Positions 1 to 12,354 of a DNA stretch of 64,000 nucleotides are shown one piece after another. Position numbers and translations under genes: made by a program. The DNA comes from Cephalotus follicularis. Lineage: Eukaryota > Streptophyta > Magnoliopsida > Oxalidales > Cephalotaceae. Position 1 is the first letter of the stretch. Each line of letters starts with the position of its first letter. The stretch is taken from assembly GCA_001972305.1 (NCBI GenBank), contig BDDD01001803.1:41515-105514 (forward strand), in the 5' to 3' direction. The notes beneath the pieces were generated by a model. The model was not told the origin of the DNA, made no database searches, and was given only the letters and a program-made list of their open reading frames with translations.

Positions 1-193
1 CCCCCCAAGTGGTTTACATTCAAGGAGGATTCGCATAGCAGATGCAATCTCATAAGTTCTTCGACCTTATGCAAGCATCCCGTAGTTGAAACATCCATTT
101 TTGATTTCATCAAACAAATGGATAAGCCTGACGTCTACCAGAAACAAGAAAACCCATAAATCACTTCCTCGACACTGTATGTAGACGACGTAC
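1..193 (+). pseudogene. Copia element A, reverse transcriptase fragment (left part)
   Basis: This is the central part of a Ty1/copia reverse transcriptase, cut by the window edge on the left. Frames must be switched to follow it. Visible motifs are QASRS near 72-86 and FDFIKQMDKPDVY near 100-141. The active-site peptide LYVDDV is coded at 175-193. The frame is broken by a stop after the QASRS motif and by another stop at about 157. The gene stops abruptly inside the active site because a solo LTR is inserted after base 193; the reading resumes at 2421. Family assignment is sure. The element is dead. Confidence 0.85.
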
Positions 194-2420
194 TCTAATG
201 ACCCGAATTTCCATTAAAGATATTAATTATGGAAAATGATTGCTATTGTGTAAATTGGCAAATTGTTCAAGGGACCCATAGTATGACCCTATGCTAAGGG
301 GGTTCAGGGGTTCCACTGCCCGGTCAGCGGGCAGGGGCTCGGGGGTAGTGCCCCCAGAAGAAAATTGAAATTGGCTATTTGTTTTGGATGAATGTCATGT
401 TGAAAGAGTCAATCTAAAGGGTTAAGAGTTGACAAAGATGTTTAAAGCGCCGACGGTTTTATTAAAAGAGTCGACGCTTTGGGCAATGAACGACGCTCTA
501 ATTGAAAATGTCGACGCATTGAAGTCAAGTGTGTCAGTTGACCTGGACGAAGACTTAAACCAACGACGCTTTGTAAGAAAGCGTCAGCGCTTTATTTGGG
601 ATAGAAGTGGAGAACTCAGGTCAAGCCCGTGACCGGCGACGCTTAGGGAGAAAACGTCGACGCTTTGAGCTACAGACAAAATGCAAAATCTTACTTTTTT
701 GCATTTTGTGAGTAAAAATCTTTAATTTTGGACACGTGGCAGGCCAGGGGAGGATGATATGAGATGTTATTAGGTGATCTAATAGGTGTAATCACTTGGA
801 TTGGTTGAATTTGAACACATGGGCTGCCAAGAGAGGGAGTTGAGTTATGTGAGAGGGGGAGAAAACTTGCCTCCCAAGTAACCCTTCTATTTAATGGCAA
901 AGAGGTTTGAACTCAGTCATTTTGGCTGAGAAAGAAAGTGCTCCGACTAAGAGTGAAGTGGAGAATTCGTGGGAGAGCAAAAGAGAAAGAAATTCTAAAG
1001 CAAAGTAAGGAAATTCTATACCCATTTTCTACAAAGTATCCCCTGTTTTACTTCCAATTTTACAGTAGATGGTTTTATTGATATATCGCTCAATTCTTGA
1101 TGAATTTTTGAATGGTTGAATGTTATGGAAATGGTATGATGTCCTCTTTAACTGTTATGCTTTGTATGTTTCAAGATTCTATCGATTTGTTGATGAAAAT
1201 CAATGTTTTAAATTGCTGTTTGGGTACTATTTTATTCCTGGATTATGCAGCAACTTCTTTAAATCATATCTTGCTCGTTTCTTTATTAAAAATTAAATGG
1301 TTCAATGTTTTCAAAACCTTACGATGTTCTCTTTAACTGTTAGGTTTTATGTATCTCGAAATTCTATCGAATTCATGATGTGAATCAATGATTCATTTCA
1401 CTGCTCATGCCCTGTTTTCATATGGAACCAGCCACTTTCAAAAATTCATAACGAATTCAATTCTCAACAAATTGTTATGATTTTGAGCTTTCTGAATTCG
1501 TAAATATGTGTACTTTAATGTTTATGTTTTATATTTTCTCTGAAAATTCTTATTTCTATATGAATTATCAGTTTTAGCAAAGCTATGCAAAACTGATTTT
1601 ATGAACTCATTTGAGTCAATTACTCAAATGAAGAGAAAGGTTTATGAATTGTGAAAGAAATGTTATGAAATGATTTTTATGAATGCTTTGAGCTGATCAC
1701 TCAAAGTAAATGATGAATAAACCACCATTGGATTACGATCCAAGGGGAATGGAGCGAGATGCTCACGGACATGCATGTGATGTAAGGATAGTAGTCGGGG
1801 AGTGCACAAAGCCTCGGTGAAGCGGTGTAAAGGGCTCATTAAGGTTTTTATGACTTTCATGTTTACGTAATGATCTAGTTATGATATTAACTAAAAAAGT
1901 GATATGTTTTATGAAATGTTTTAGTCATATATGTTGACTAGAAAAAGGTTACGATGAAATGTGTTTACAGTAAAAAATACCTTACTGAGCTATTTTGAGC
2001 TCATTCCTTTCAATGTTGTTTTAAAATAAAATTTTTTCAGGAAATGAATGAATGGAGATTACGAGCTTAGAGGAAGCTCTTAAGAAGGAGTTTTTGTGAA
2101 AGAAAGGCTATGCGATAATGTTGAATTAATGTTTTGATATGTAATAAGAACAAAGTTTTTGCGCTGTATTATATGTTTATGTAGAAGGATGATCCTGTGT
2201 ATATGTTGACCAACAATATGGTTATGACATCTTTATATAAGATGATTATGTATAAAGTTTGAAGTTAAGATTATGTATGATGTTGCAACACATTAGTTTA
2301 TGATGTAATGTACTTTTAGAGAAGAGTACCAAAGGATGTAACGTTTCACACGCAACGTAACGCAACTGATCCTCGGAGTTCGCTTTGAGCTATTAGCGAG
2401 CTCGGGTCGGGGTCGTTACA
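194..2420 (+). mobile_element. Gypsy-type solo LTR inserted in copia A
   Basis: A 2227-bp block begins TCTAATGACCCGAATTTCC and ends GGGTCGTTACA, the extended inverted ends typical of Tekay/Del chromovirus LTRs (expected start TGTAA, here TG has become TC). It is flanked by the direct repeat CGTAC at 189-193 and 2421-2425. There is no primer-binding site, polypurine tract or coding sequence inside, so it is a solo LTR left by recombination of a full element. Removing it with one copy of the repeat rejoins the copia reverse transcriptase on both sides. Small open frames inside are not supported as genes. It carries a GTCGACGC word array near its 5' end. Confidence 0.88.
446..664 (+). repeat. 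GTCGACGC palindromic-word array in the solo LTR
   Basis: Exact GTCGACGC words occur at 470-477, 510-517 and 656-663. Degenerate forms lie between them (GCGCCGACGG at 447, CGACGCT near 491, GCGTCAGCGC near 580, GGCGACGC near 635). They are spaced irregularly by about 20-60 bases. The words approximate the palindrome AGCGTCGACGCT. Function unknown. Confidence 0.7.
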
Positions 2421-3437
2421 CGTACTACACATAGAGGATGCTATAGGTATGCCGAAGTACAGTTAAGCAAGAACTTCTCTGTAAAGGATTTGGGAAGGGC
2501 TTCCTATGTTTTGAGAATGAAGATCTACAAAAGATAGATCAAGTAGGTCGCTTGGACTTTCCCAAAGCCAGTAAATCCCCAGGATGCTGAAATGGTATGG
2601 AAACGATTTCCACATTTGACTTACTGCCTATTAGCCAAGGAATTCACCTTTCCAAGAGGACGTCTTCTGAGACTTATGAGGAGAGAACATGCATGAATAG
2701 GCAAACTTATGCTTCGGCAATAGGTTCCATCATGTATGCCATACTTCGTACTGGGCCAGATGTCGATATGCTTAAGGGTCTGGCTAGTCGATTTCAATCC
2801 AATCCCTGTAAGAGACATTGGGACATTGTCAAGAGAATATAATCCTTGTGAAAGACTCAGGATTATTTCTTGGCACATGGAGAAGATAGTGAATTGAAAC
2901 GTAAGAGTTAGGTTAACTCTAGTTTCAATTGTGATATGGATGACCACAAATCCACTTCAAGATATGTGTTGATCCTGAATGGATGTGCTGTATGAGTGGA
3001 AGAGTAAGAGGCTGTGAAGGACAGTAGACTCCACCAGAGAACAAAGTATGTTGCAACCTGTGATACTATTTATGGTAGCTGGATTGGATGCGGAAGTTCA
3101 TTGTTGAACTTTATGTGGTTCTAACCATCTGTCGTCTAGTTGTGGTGACTGTGACAAAGATAGAGGTCGTTGCACAAGCCATGGAACCCGGGTCTCATTA
3201 CCACCCAAACATATATAGCAACGGTATCATTTGATTGTGGATATCTTAAATGGTAATGGCATGTAGAAAGAGATGTTATTGAGGAAATATAGGAGACATC
3301 ATTTGAGTAGATGTCACCATAGAGAGAGTTGCGTGAGAAGCGAACTTAGCAGACTCACTAACAAAGGCCATGAGCAGTGCTAGAGAGCGATATGCTAAGG
3401 TTGAAGGTTTTTGTGGCTGGAGGGACAAGTGAAAGAT
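2421..3437 (+). pseudogene. Copia element A, reverse transcriptase end and RNase H
   Basis: This continues the reverse transcriptase broken at 193. After the second CGTAC copy come peptides equivalent to the FSVKDLGRASYVL block (near 2480-2515) and then ISQGIHLSKRTSSETYEER and YASAIGSIMYAILR (2630-2750), the conserved end of copia reverse transcriptase. An RNase H region with many frameshifts follows (a DDHKSTSRY block near 2938-2962, a degenerate TEAEY region near 3030). The last bases before 3438 are a purine-rich tract. Stops and shifts are frequent, so this is an old, non-functional copy. Confidence 0.82.
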
Positions 3438-5321
3438 TGTTAGATTAGGGTGTCCCTGCAAGCCACGATAAGGCTGCATACATATGTAGTTGGCATATGA
3501 CACACTATTGAATCGTACATTCTTAGTTCCATTCGTGTTCTATTGTGCTTATTTAGTAAACATTGGCATCTGGCTATATGTATTATCCAAAACAGTCTCA
3601 ACGGATCTGTTGATCACCATGTCAACTGAATACACATACAGTGCCTGTCCATAAAGGGTTGGATCTCATGCCTAAGAGTTTATGAGAATGAGATCCTTCT
3701 CCCTTGTGAAAAAAGTTCCAAGTCATAGGTTCACTTTCTTAGGGCAATTGGTGAACCGCAAAGACTTGCCATATTATGCTTGCCCCATTGAGTGTGGGGG
3801 ATGGATCATCTCATTGGCATTTTGGTTTACCCTAAAGCTTATGCGGGTTCGTGCAGAGGCATGACAATGAACAGACCCACTATAGGTTACTATTTGGAGA
3901 GTCAACACCTTTGTCAATAGAGTTCCTACTGTCGCAGTAGTGCTTAGTCAAAGAGGACTAGTAGATCATACATGATTTATGTTGTATCCTTAGACCTGAG
4001 CGGCTGGCATGCATTGTGTAGTAACTGCTTGGTTTTGATTTCTGCCTTCCCCAGCACTAGCCACATGCTGAAAAAAGGGTTGTCGTTGGGCCTTGTGGGA
4101 GCTGCATTAAGATGTATGGGTGAGTTCGCAAGATGGGATCATCACACCCGTGTTGAGCGTTATAGGCTCTATAACACCTGTGACTATTGAAGACTTAAAA
4201 CCCCAGTCGGGTACCGGGAGATTGGGAACAAGAGGTTTCCTGGGATATCTCCCATTGTCTCAATGTGTTCATAGAATTATAGTTATCGCGGTTTTACCTA
4301 TGGGTGACATTTATCCAAACCCTAGTTCGCGGTCGGAGCTGAGATGACGAAGGACGTGCGGCACAAAAACTGATGACAATGATAAAGCACTGGGGAACCA
4401 GATAACAAATGATAAACGTGGAACTTTGTAGTCCACAGATCTGGGGGTGATTGAAGATCACACCGGGACTATTAGTAGGATAGTCGTACCAAAACCATGG
4501 GATGTTCTGGGAAATATATCATTGCACTGGAATTCTACCAGGCTTTTGGGTCCTGTCTGATTTTGGAACAGGTTGACATGTGAAGGGCACATGTCATTTA
4601 GTGAGAGGTTAGCATCTAAGAGAGATATTACTTTGCTAAAGAATATTTCATTTACTTGACATGTGTAACTTCTCATGAAGTGAATGTGAGTATCACAATA
4701 ATGAAATGTTTTGTGCAAAGGTTTTATTGTGAACTAATAAGTGCAGTTGGCATTTATTGGTATGGAGAGATCTTGAAGGACTTCGGAGCATTATGGGCTT
4801 AGGAATTATTTTCCTTCCTTGGGCTGAACCTATGCAAAAGGTTATGGCCGACCCAAATCTCTTTTGAGACACATTATGCTTTGTGACTTACTTTGGTTAA
4901 CCATGAGTTGCATGGATTGACAAAGTCTTAGTCTATAATTAATTATGTCATGCTTGCACATAATTTATTTGGCTCACATTTATTTTAATGTATGGTCGGC
5001 CCGATGGTGGAGATTTAAAGTGGATTGATGGTTAAGTGTTTTAAAGATATTTGTGTTAATTTATATATATAACACCAAAACACTTAAGGTAACCTAACTT
5101 CTCTTTCTCTCTACCTGACCCATTTCTCTCATCTCTTCTTTTCTTCTCCTGCCGTGCGCCTTGTTCTTCCTCACAGTTGGAGACATAAATAGCTTCAAGC
5201 TTTTGGAAGAAAAGGATCACGGTAACACCTCCTCTCACCATCCAAAGTTCTTTATCGGTGGAAGTGGTTTCCAAAATGGATTTCATTTTCATCTCTATTG
5301 AACAATAGATTAGGTCTAAAC
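3438..5321 (+). mobile_element. 3' LTR of copia A, first part
   Basis: The LTR starts TGTTAGATTAGGGTG right after the purine-rich tract of element A. The same start is seen in the solo LTR at 6801. The LTR is cut after 5321 by element B (duplication TAAAC at 5317-5321 and 18546-18550) and resumes at 18551. Together the two parts make about 2.8 kb, near the 2475-2600 bp of the two solo copies in this window. It contains the LTR core stem-loop (GGTTCAC at 3728-3734 pairing with GTGAACC at 3751-3757). No gene is supported inside; small open frames are chance. Confidence 0.88.
3728..3757 (+). other. Conserved LTR stem-loop, copia A copy
   Basis: GGTTCAC (3728-3734) and GTGAACC (3751-3757) form a perfect 7-bp inverted repeat around a 16-base loop. 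The same element occurs in the LTRs of copia C and C2, and decayed in the solo LTRs at 7094-7124 and near 20993. It is embedded in a longer conserved LTR core. Role unknown. Confidence 0.6.
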
Positions 5322-8300
5322 TGTTGGAGATAGAGTCATGCAAGCCAGTGTTGAGCTTGTATTTACTCTATCTTGTATATAAATTCAATAAAGATGTTCA
5401 GATTTTATCATTGGCTGTGAGTTAATTATTTAAATACATGTTTATTTAATAAATGAATGCCTTGGAGTAAAGTTAGAGAACCAAGTTCATGATGAGATCA
5501 TGATGTGAGAATTTAAATCTCGGTATACTTTATTTTGAATCTTCCTGGTCATCGGATTGACACTCAGGGCATGATCAATCCGGATAGACCAACATGTACT
5601 GTCTGATCGGTAAGTAGAGGGTGACTGATCTCACACCACTCGCATGGTTGATGCTATGACAACTACGTGGGTGATCATTAATTTATAAATGAATTCACTG
5701 AAGGTGACTGTTGCTAGAATTTTTGTATGGAGTTTTACTTACATGTCAGACATAATTCTAGTTTTGCCACAGTGCATATGGTCCTTGGACATGAGCCATC
5801 ACTGGATGTCTTCTGCATAGGGTACAGTGTTTTGATGATGCTTAAATACATATTCAATGAAGTGTATACAGGCATTAGTTGGACACAGTAAACTTATGTA
5901 TGGAGGCATGTGAGCGCGCAATAAGGAATCCATTGCTTCTAGTAAATGAAGATTATGCTCAGGATGATTTTCGTTAGCAATTAAGCGCCTGGCCAGGCTA
6001 GCCACGATATCAAGAGTGTGATATCATTGGTTGAATAATAGAGGGGCACCTCTAATATTTTTTGGGGTGACAAAAGATATTCACGAGGCTAAAGATTAAA
6101 TTATTGGGGTCTGACAAAATCCGTACCCTATATTTAATCAGAGCATTGTCAATGGAAGGACTATATGTGCATGTACCTGTAAATAGTGGTTCGCAGATAA
6201 TTCATCTTACTTGGGGGTCGTTATGCATTGCTAGATGTCGATGTCGACCTGTAGGATGCATGAGATTAAATTGATAACTAATCTTGGAAGAAAAGAATTA
6301 AAAGATTTTTAATTAGAAATTCCGAGATAATATTTTTTTATGTGATAAAAAATATTTAATTGGATAATTATGAGTATCGCAATTTAATCGTACGACCAGC
6401 GTAATAGTGAACCCATAAGGTCACACACAATACTGGCTGATATTTCTGACACCGTACGGGAGAAAAATAATTGGAATATTATTTTCTAATTATATTTAAT
6501 GAGATTAAATATCCTTAATGTGATTAAGGAAAGAAAGTATTCTTTATGGAAAGAAAGAAATCTAAAAAGGAAAGGAATGCGATTTATTCTAAATGGGATT
6601 TTTGCATAAAATAGAAGGTTGAGACATTTATGTTGAACACGTTTTTACTAGCAAAAAAATAGTTCAACACGTTTTCCTCAAGCAAGCTAGACATTCCCTT
6701 CCTCTCTCTCACTAAACGTTTTCTTCTGATTCTTTTAAGAACAAACAAAAAACACAGTAAAGTAAAAGGCAAGAGTTACACAGCTTGAGAAGCATTGGTG
6801 TGTTAGATTAGGGTGTCCCTGCTATCCATGAGGTGGATGCAAGCATATGTTTGAGACATATGTCACACACTCTAATCATACATTATGAATTACATTCATG
6901 TTCAAGTGCATATTTTATTATAGATTGGCATCTTGCTATATGTATTATCCCAAACCATTGAATCAGATTGGTTGATCACCATGTCAACCGAATACACATG
7001 TAGTGCCCTGTAAGGAAAAAGGGTTGGATCTCGTGCCTGAGAGGTTATGAGAATGAGATTCTTACTCCCTTCTGACAAATGTTCCAAGTCATAGGTTCAC
7101 TCTCATAAGGGCAATTGATGAATCGTAAAGACTTCCCGTATTATGCTTGCTCCTGGGTTTAGTGGAGTATGGGTCGTCTCGTTGCCATTTGGGTTTACCC
7201 TAAAGCTGATGCATGTGCGTGCTAAGAGCATGACATGGAACCAACCCAACATAGGATACCTATTTGGATAGTCAATACCTTTGTCAATAGGGTTCCTATT
7301 GTTTCGGTAGTGTTTAGTCAAAGGTGACTAGCCGGTACTTTAAGATTGGCGTTGTATCCTTAGACTTGAGCAGCTGCATGCGTTGTGTTGTAACTGCATG
7401 GCTTTGGTTTCCGCCTTCCCCAGCACTAGCCACGTGCTGGCAAAAGGGTTGTCTATGGGTCTTGTGGAAGCTGCATTGAGATGTATGGTCAGGCTTGCAA
7501 TAGAGAATAATCACACATATATTGACGGTGATCAGCTCTATAATATCTATGATGATTAAGACTTGAGGTCTTGGCCAGGCACTTAGAGACATTGAAACGA
7601 GGTTTCATTAGGAGTCTCTCGAGAGTCTTAATAGGTTCATGGATTTATAGTTATCGTGTCTTTACCTAGGATTGATAGTAATCCAAACCCTAGGCTACGA
7701 TTGGGAGCTAAGCATGATGAGGGATACGCGACACATAAGCTGAAGACAATGATAAAGTACTAGATGATCTGGCTAACTGATGATAGACGTGGTATACACG
7801 TATCCAGGAGTGATTGGAGATCACACCGGGGCCATAAGATAGATTTAAGAATATCAGGATGGTCATACCAGAATCATGGGATTTCTAGGAAGTATATCGT
7901 TGTTCCAGAACTCATCGAGACTTTCGGGTCTTGCCTGATTGTGGAACAGGTTGACATGTGTGCGACACAAGTCATTTAGTGAGAGACTAACATGTGAGAG
8001 ATGTTACTTTGCTAGAGAACACTCCATTTGCTGAAATCATTTCGTGTATCACCATAATTGATTCGTTCCGAGCAATGGGTTATTTGTTCAAACCGATAGA
8101 TGCTTTTGTGCATCTATTGGTAAAGAGAGTTTGTATACTTGTAGGCTTATTGGTAATGAGATTTTATATCCCATTTTGCGCCAAAATTGGGCATGGGAAT
8201 TTCCCAATATATGGCTGGCCAAAATGCACCAAGAAAGCACAAAATAAGTAGCCTACAATATTTGACTATTCAATGGTGATTATAATATGCATTTGTGAAT

Positions 8301-9547
8301 GCATTTTGACTTTTCCTTTTCTCCCTTGCTTTGGCCAAATTCTACACATAAATGAGGCATGTGGGGATGGCATGGAGGCCAAGAAAAGGAGTCTAAAGGT
8401 TGGCCATTTGTCTTGTCTCAAAAGAGACATGTGTGGAAATCATTATAATATGATTTCCTTATTTAACATATATGAAAATGCCTTGCACATCCAATCAATG
8501 ATTCCAACGTGATTCACAAAGAGAATAGCAAGTTCTCTCTTTCTCTTCTCTTCTCCATCTTTGCCAAAGGTGTGAGCTTCATTTGTGAAGACACCAAGAG
8601 CTAGTGAGCTCATATAGAGAAGAAGAACAAAATAACCTTCTCTTACCTTCCATAGTCATAATAGGTGGAGATAGTTTCACCTTGATTCTATCTTTACATG
8701 TTATGACATCTAGAATAGGTTAAACACTTTAGCTTCCATATATGTTCATGCTAAGGGCTTGAACATCAACTTTGGTGAAGGAGCAAAGCTTGGATCAAAG
8801 TGTAGATGGAGCACTTGAAGGAAGGAGTGAAAGACCTTAGGTAATGGATCTAAACTTTCTCTCTTTGCATGATTGTTTTTTGGGGCATGTAAGGTTTGGA
8901 TTTTTTTGCCCTAACCATGCCAATGTGTTCCTTGATTGGAACCCTAGAAAACCCTTAGGGTTTGCATGTTTTAGGTTCTGGTTTTATGGCCATAGAGATA
9001 GGGTTTAGATGTGCAAATGTTAACCCTAAAATTGGGGAACTCGAAGCTAGGGTTAATGAATCCCTAGCATAACCCAAATTCCAATCTTGCTTGGAATGTA
9101 ATAATGGTTCAATTGATAGTTACATTAGTGATCCTTGCCATTATTGAAGTAAGCTTGGACCTAGGGTTTAAGGAAGTCTCAATGTGTGGAGACTTTGAGA
9201 AACCAAAATTTTAAGATACAACCTTTAACCCTAATTCGCCAAAATTGCATCAATGCCTATAGAGCCTTTCCAACATGGTGTTGGTGATAAAGGCTTGGTG
9301 TAGATACCTTGGAGGCCTGCTATACTTGGAGGCTAGAACCACCAATCAACAAAGAAGGAGCCGCTCCGTTTTGTGAGTATAGTCCGCCTGTTCTTTATAT
9401 TGTTTATATTTGAATTTCTAATTCTACAGATACACTCAAATGATCCTAGGAGTGAACTTTATAGTTTGATTATCATGAGATGATAACACAATACTTTTAG
9501 GTTGCAAGCATCTAGATTATTTGTTTGATCACCATAAGGTTCCAACA
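5322..9547 (+). mobile_element. 5' LTR of copia B, split by a solo LTR
   Basis: The LTR occupies 5322-6800 and 9281-9547. It begins TGTTGGAGATAGAG and ends TTCCAACA. It matches the 3' LTR at 16804-18545 block by block, for example around 5760-6000 against 17230-17490. The interruption lies between GCATTGGTG and TTGGTGATAAAGG, which are contiguous in the 3' LTR at about 18270-18292. No gene is seen inside. Confidence 0.88.
6801..9275 (+). mobile_element. Solo LTR of the copia A family, nested in B
   Basis: It starts TGTTAGATTAGGGTG like the 3' LTR of element A and ends CTTTCCAACA. The direct repeat TGGTG flanks it at 6796-6800 and 9276-9280. The undisturbed site in the other LTR of B has one TGGTG copy, which confirms the insertion. 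It has no primer-binding site or pol and is 2475 bp long. Its second half is rich in CCCTAA/TTAGGG-like phrases and A/T runs without a tandem pattern. Open frames inside are short and unsupported. Confidence 0.92.
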
Positions 9548-9550
9548 AAA

Positions 9551-9562
9551 TGGTATTAGAGA
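9551..9562 (+). other. Primer-binding site of copia B
   Basis: TGGTATTAGAGA lies three bases after the 5' LTR end (CCAACA). It is a two-mismatch version of TGGTATCAGAGC, complementary to the 3' end of initiator tRNA-Met, the usual plant copia primer. Confidence 0.85.
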
Positions 9563-9659
9563 GGATTTCATGCATATATACAGTTAGAATGATGTTTTTC
9601 GTGATATGCTTGTATTTTTAGGTTGAATTGTGAGACAATTACATGTGATGAAACGTACT

Positions 9660-10035
9660 GTTCGTGTAAAGTGCTAACAGTTTAGAGTAAACTGTCGATG
9701 CTCAAGCGCTAAGAGCTGACGGTTTTCACAAACAGTCGACGCTTAAGCCTTAATCGATGATGTTTTAAGAAAACTGTTTACGCTTAGGCCTTAAGAGATG
9801 ATGTTTTAAGAAAACAATCGACGCTTAATCTTATACCTCGACGCTTAGGCGCTAAGCACTGACGGTTTGAGACAACCGTTGATGCCTAAGTGCTAAGCAT
9901 TGATGGTTTGAGACAACTGTCGATGCCTGAAGCCTTAAGTGCTGATGCTTAAGTCTAAAGTGCGGATGCTTGAACGAAGCATCGATGCTAAATGGGTAAC
10001 AGTTGGCGCTTATCATAAAGCGTTGCAAGTTACAA
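9660..10035 (+). repeat. GTCGACGC-type word array in the copia B leader
   Basis: Repeated words such as GTCGATGCTCAAGCGC, CAGTCGACGCTTAAGCC, AATCGACGCTTAA and CTCGACGCTTAGGCGC occur every 20-50 bases. A local tandem pair of about 41 bp starts at 9851 and 9892 (GCTAAGCACTGACGG and GCTAAGCATTGATGG). The array lies in the untranslated leader, not in the LTR. Minus-strand open frames here are by-products of the repetition. Confidence 0.72.
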
Positions 10036-10170
10036 CGGAAGAATGCGTTTACACGTTCTGATATGTGCCTACATGTTTTACAAACGCATTTTAACATTTT
10101 TTAAGGCTGAAAAAGAGTTTTTCGTTTCCTTAATTACCCAAATTATTTTATAGAATCATTTCTATCAACA

Positions 10171-10263
10171 TTAATATTAGATAATTCAATGAGATTGAAT
10201 TATTAATATTAGATAATTCAACGAGATGAATAATTATTGGATAATTCAATGAGATTGAATTAT
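10171..10263 (+). repeat. A/T-rich tandem repeat in the copia B leader
   Basis: Three imperfect units of about 28-32 bp share GATAATTCAA, at 10180, 10212 and 10240, each followed by (C/T)GAGAT(T)GAAT. No function is evident. Confidence 0.75.
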
Positions 10264-10539
10264 ATTTTTGCATGATGATTGGGTTATGGACTTCACCTAG
10301 TCTTATTTTATTCAAGTGTTGAATGTATGTTTTATATTCATTATTTTCAGGTTGTAATAATTTTGAGACTTGCATGTCTCTCTTCTCTCTTTTGATTTGT
10401 ATCTTTAATTCTTCCTTAACCTCATTGTAACTCCCTTTGATTTAATTCAAGGTTTTTTTAGTTTATAGTTGGTTTTGTGTAATTGAAGAGTGAGAGTCGC
10501 ATCAAAGGCAAGATTGAGAAGAGCAAAAATATTACAAGA

Positions 10540-10555
10540 CCCATGCATGTATGGG
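10540..10555 (+). other. Near-palindrome in the copia B leader
   Basis: CCCATGCATGTATGGG is a one-mismatch palindrome lying 978 bases after the primer-binding site. Related words occur at a similar distance in copia C (32084-32097) and on the minus strand in copia G (23568-23581). A genomic-RNA dimerisation or packaging hairpin is an inference from position and symmetry only. Confidence 0.5.
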
Positions 10556-10881
10556 AGGAAATGTATGATTGTAATAACATACATGGGAATGACACTAGCA
10601 ACTTGTTTAAGAGTCAAACAAGTTGCAGTAGTAAGGTCCATAACCTGCCATTAGTTTTTCATATGTATGTGATGCATGTTTTAGAGGTTCCAGCGACCTC
10701 ACAAATTTTAGCCATATACCTGTAATTTGATTAATAACGGGTTGGCTAATAATAATAAGATTTATATTATTATTCCTCATATATACCATGATATCAACTT
10801 AAAGCGAAATGGGCACAAGATAGTGTTCGGTCATTGCCTTCTGCCATTGCAACTGATATACATACTCTTGGAGTTGTGAGT

Positions 10882-11183
10882 GTTTTGGCCCCCGTCAAGG
10901 CTTATCTTTTTTGGGAACATCTGTATAAGTTGAACATGAGATTGTACATGTAGATGAATTATGGATGTGAATGTTTTGGCCTCCGTCAAGATTCCATTCA
11001 TTGATTCATAGTATGTCTGATGGTAGGTGAAACTTGACTAGAATACATATGGCGTTTTGGCCCCCATCAAGGTCATATGTAGACTAGAGGCAAAAGCAAT
11101 GATCAGGAATCATGCTATTGTACGGTTGGCAAGAGTTTTGCATAACTACAAGATTCAGTGTAATGTTTTGGCCCCCGTCAAGG
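10882..11183 (+). repeat. Four spaced copies of a 19-base word upstream of gag
   Basis: GTTTTGGCCCCCGTCAAGG occurs at 10882 and 11165, with one- or two-base variants at 10973 and 11054. Spacing is 91, 81 and 111 bases, and the sequence between copies is mostly unrelated. The block ends about 200 bases before gag. Confidence 0.85.
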
Positions 11184-11386
11184 TTATACTAAATATGTTG
11201 CAGGACACCGATCCCCACTCAAAAATGAGATCCATGAGACTTGGATTGTTGTTTCTCGTCTCCCATATTTATGAGGGTTGTGGGATTCACGTAAAACAGT
11301 GGGACCCTGAGAGGCAAATACACCTAAAATATTAAAGACCAAATCTTTAAGGTTATAAATACTGAAATTGAATTTATCTTATTTAA

Positions 11387-12354
11387 TTGTTGTCTTCATT
11401 TTATATCAAAGACATCGCAACGACAAACCCACTCGTTGTTATTCTTGAGAAGAATCAGCTCACAGGTCCAAACTATGTGGATTGGCTACGGAATGTCAGA
11501 ATAGTTCTGAATTTGGAGGACATAGATTATGTCCAAGAGGCCCCAATGCCAGCACTACTTGCTGCAGATTCCATTTATAAGAAATGGGTAGCAGATGACA
11601 AGAAAGTCAGATGATATTTGATGGCTTTGATGAGCAATACCCTACAAGTCCAGTATGAGATGATGCGAGACTCTAGGGCTATTCTGCTGCACCTCCGTGA
11701 GTTATACGGAGAGAACAGTAGGAATGCTCGGTTCCAGCTCACTGCTGAGCTATATGGCACTAAAATGGCTAAAGGATCTTCTATTAATGATCATGTGCTG
11801 AAGATGATCAATGCGATTGAACGTCTTCAAGTTCTAGGCATCGTTCAGGATACTGAATTGAGCACTACTCTTATCCTTCATTCACTCCTGCCTTCCTTCT
11901 CTGGTTTTATCACCAACTTTAACATGAATAGGATTTCAGCTACTTTGCCTGATCTCCTAAGCATGTTGAGGGAAGCGAAAGTGAACATGTATAGGGGCAA
12001 GACGCCAGTCATGATGGTAGGGCCTGTCGGCCCAAGAGGAAGGGCAAGTTAACCTCTGCAAAGGGGAAGGCTAAGAGTGGGATGCTACCACCACGACAAG
12101 CATCTTTTAAACCAGGGACAGCCAGACCACCTAGTCAGGGAAAGTAGCAAGCTGTTACTGCACCAGATACTGTTGCAAGAGTTGCACCTGCTGAGGAGAG
12201 TGCCTCAGAACCACCTGATAAGGGACCCTACTTCCATTGTGGGAAGCCGGGACATTGGAAAAGGAATTGTGTGACATTCCTGAAGTCAATTGGCAAAGGT
12301 ATGCCCAATTTGTCTTATATAGAGGTGAATATGTATATACCTGATTCATCTTCC
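11387..12354 (+). pseudogene. gag: Copia B gag (capsid and nucleocapsid)
   Basis: The capsid region resembles the UBN2/retrotran_gag copia family: LTGPNYVDWLRNVRIVL near 11460-11510, then YGENSRNARFQLTAELY and LHSLLPSFSGFITNFNMN (to about 11925). A stop at 11612-11614 breaks the capsid frame. A second stop at 12050-12052 lies before the nucleocapsid, which is read in another frame. The zinc knuckle at 12229-12270 reads YFHCGKPGHWKRNC, so the first cysteine of the CCHC motif is now tyrosine. The start is uncertain; the first methionine in frame is at 11387. Gag would form the virus-like particle. This copy cannot. Confidence 0.85.

Noticed and set aside
300..360. GC-rich inverted repeat (CCCGGTCAGCGGGCAGGGG region) as a terminator
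   Set aside because: It lies within a plant solo LTR; no transcript end can be inferred from sequence alone.
8900..9240. CCCTAA/TTAGGG-like phrases as interstitial telomere repeat
   Set aside because: The phrases are scattered and not tandem; they are ordinary LTR sequence of the A family.
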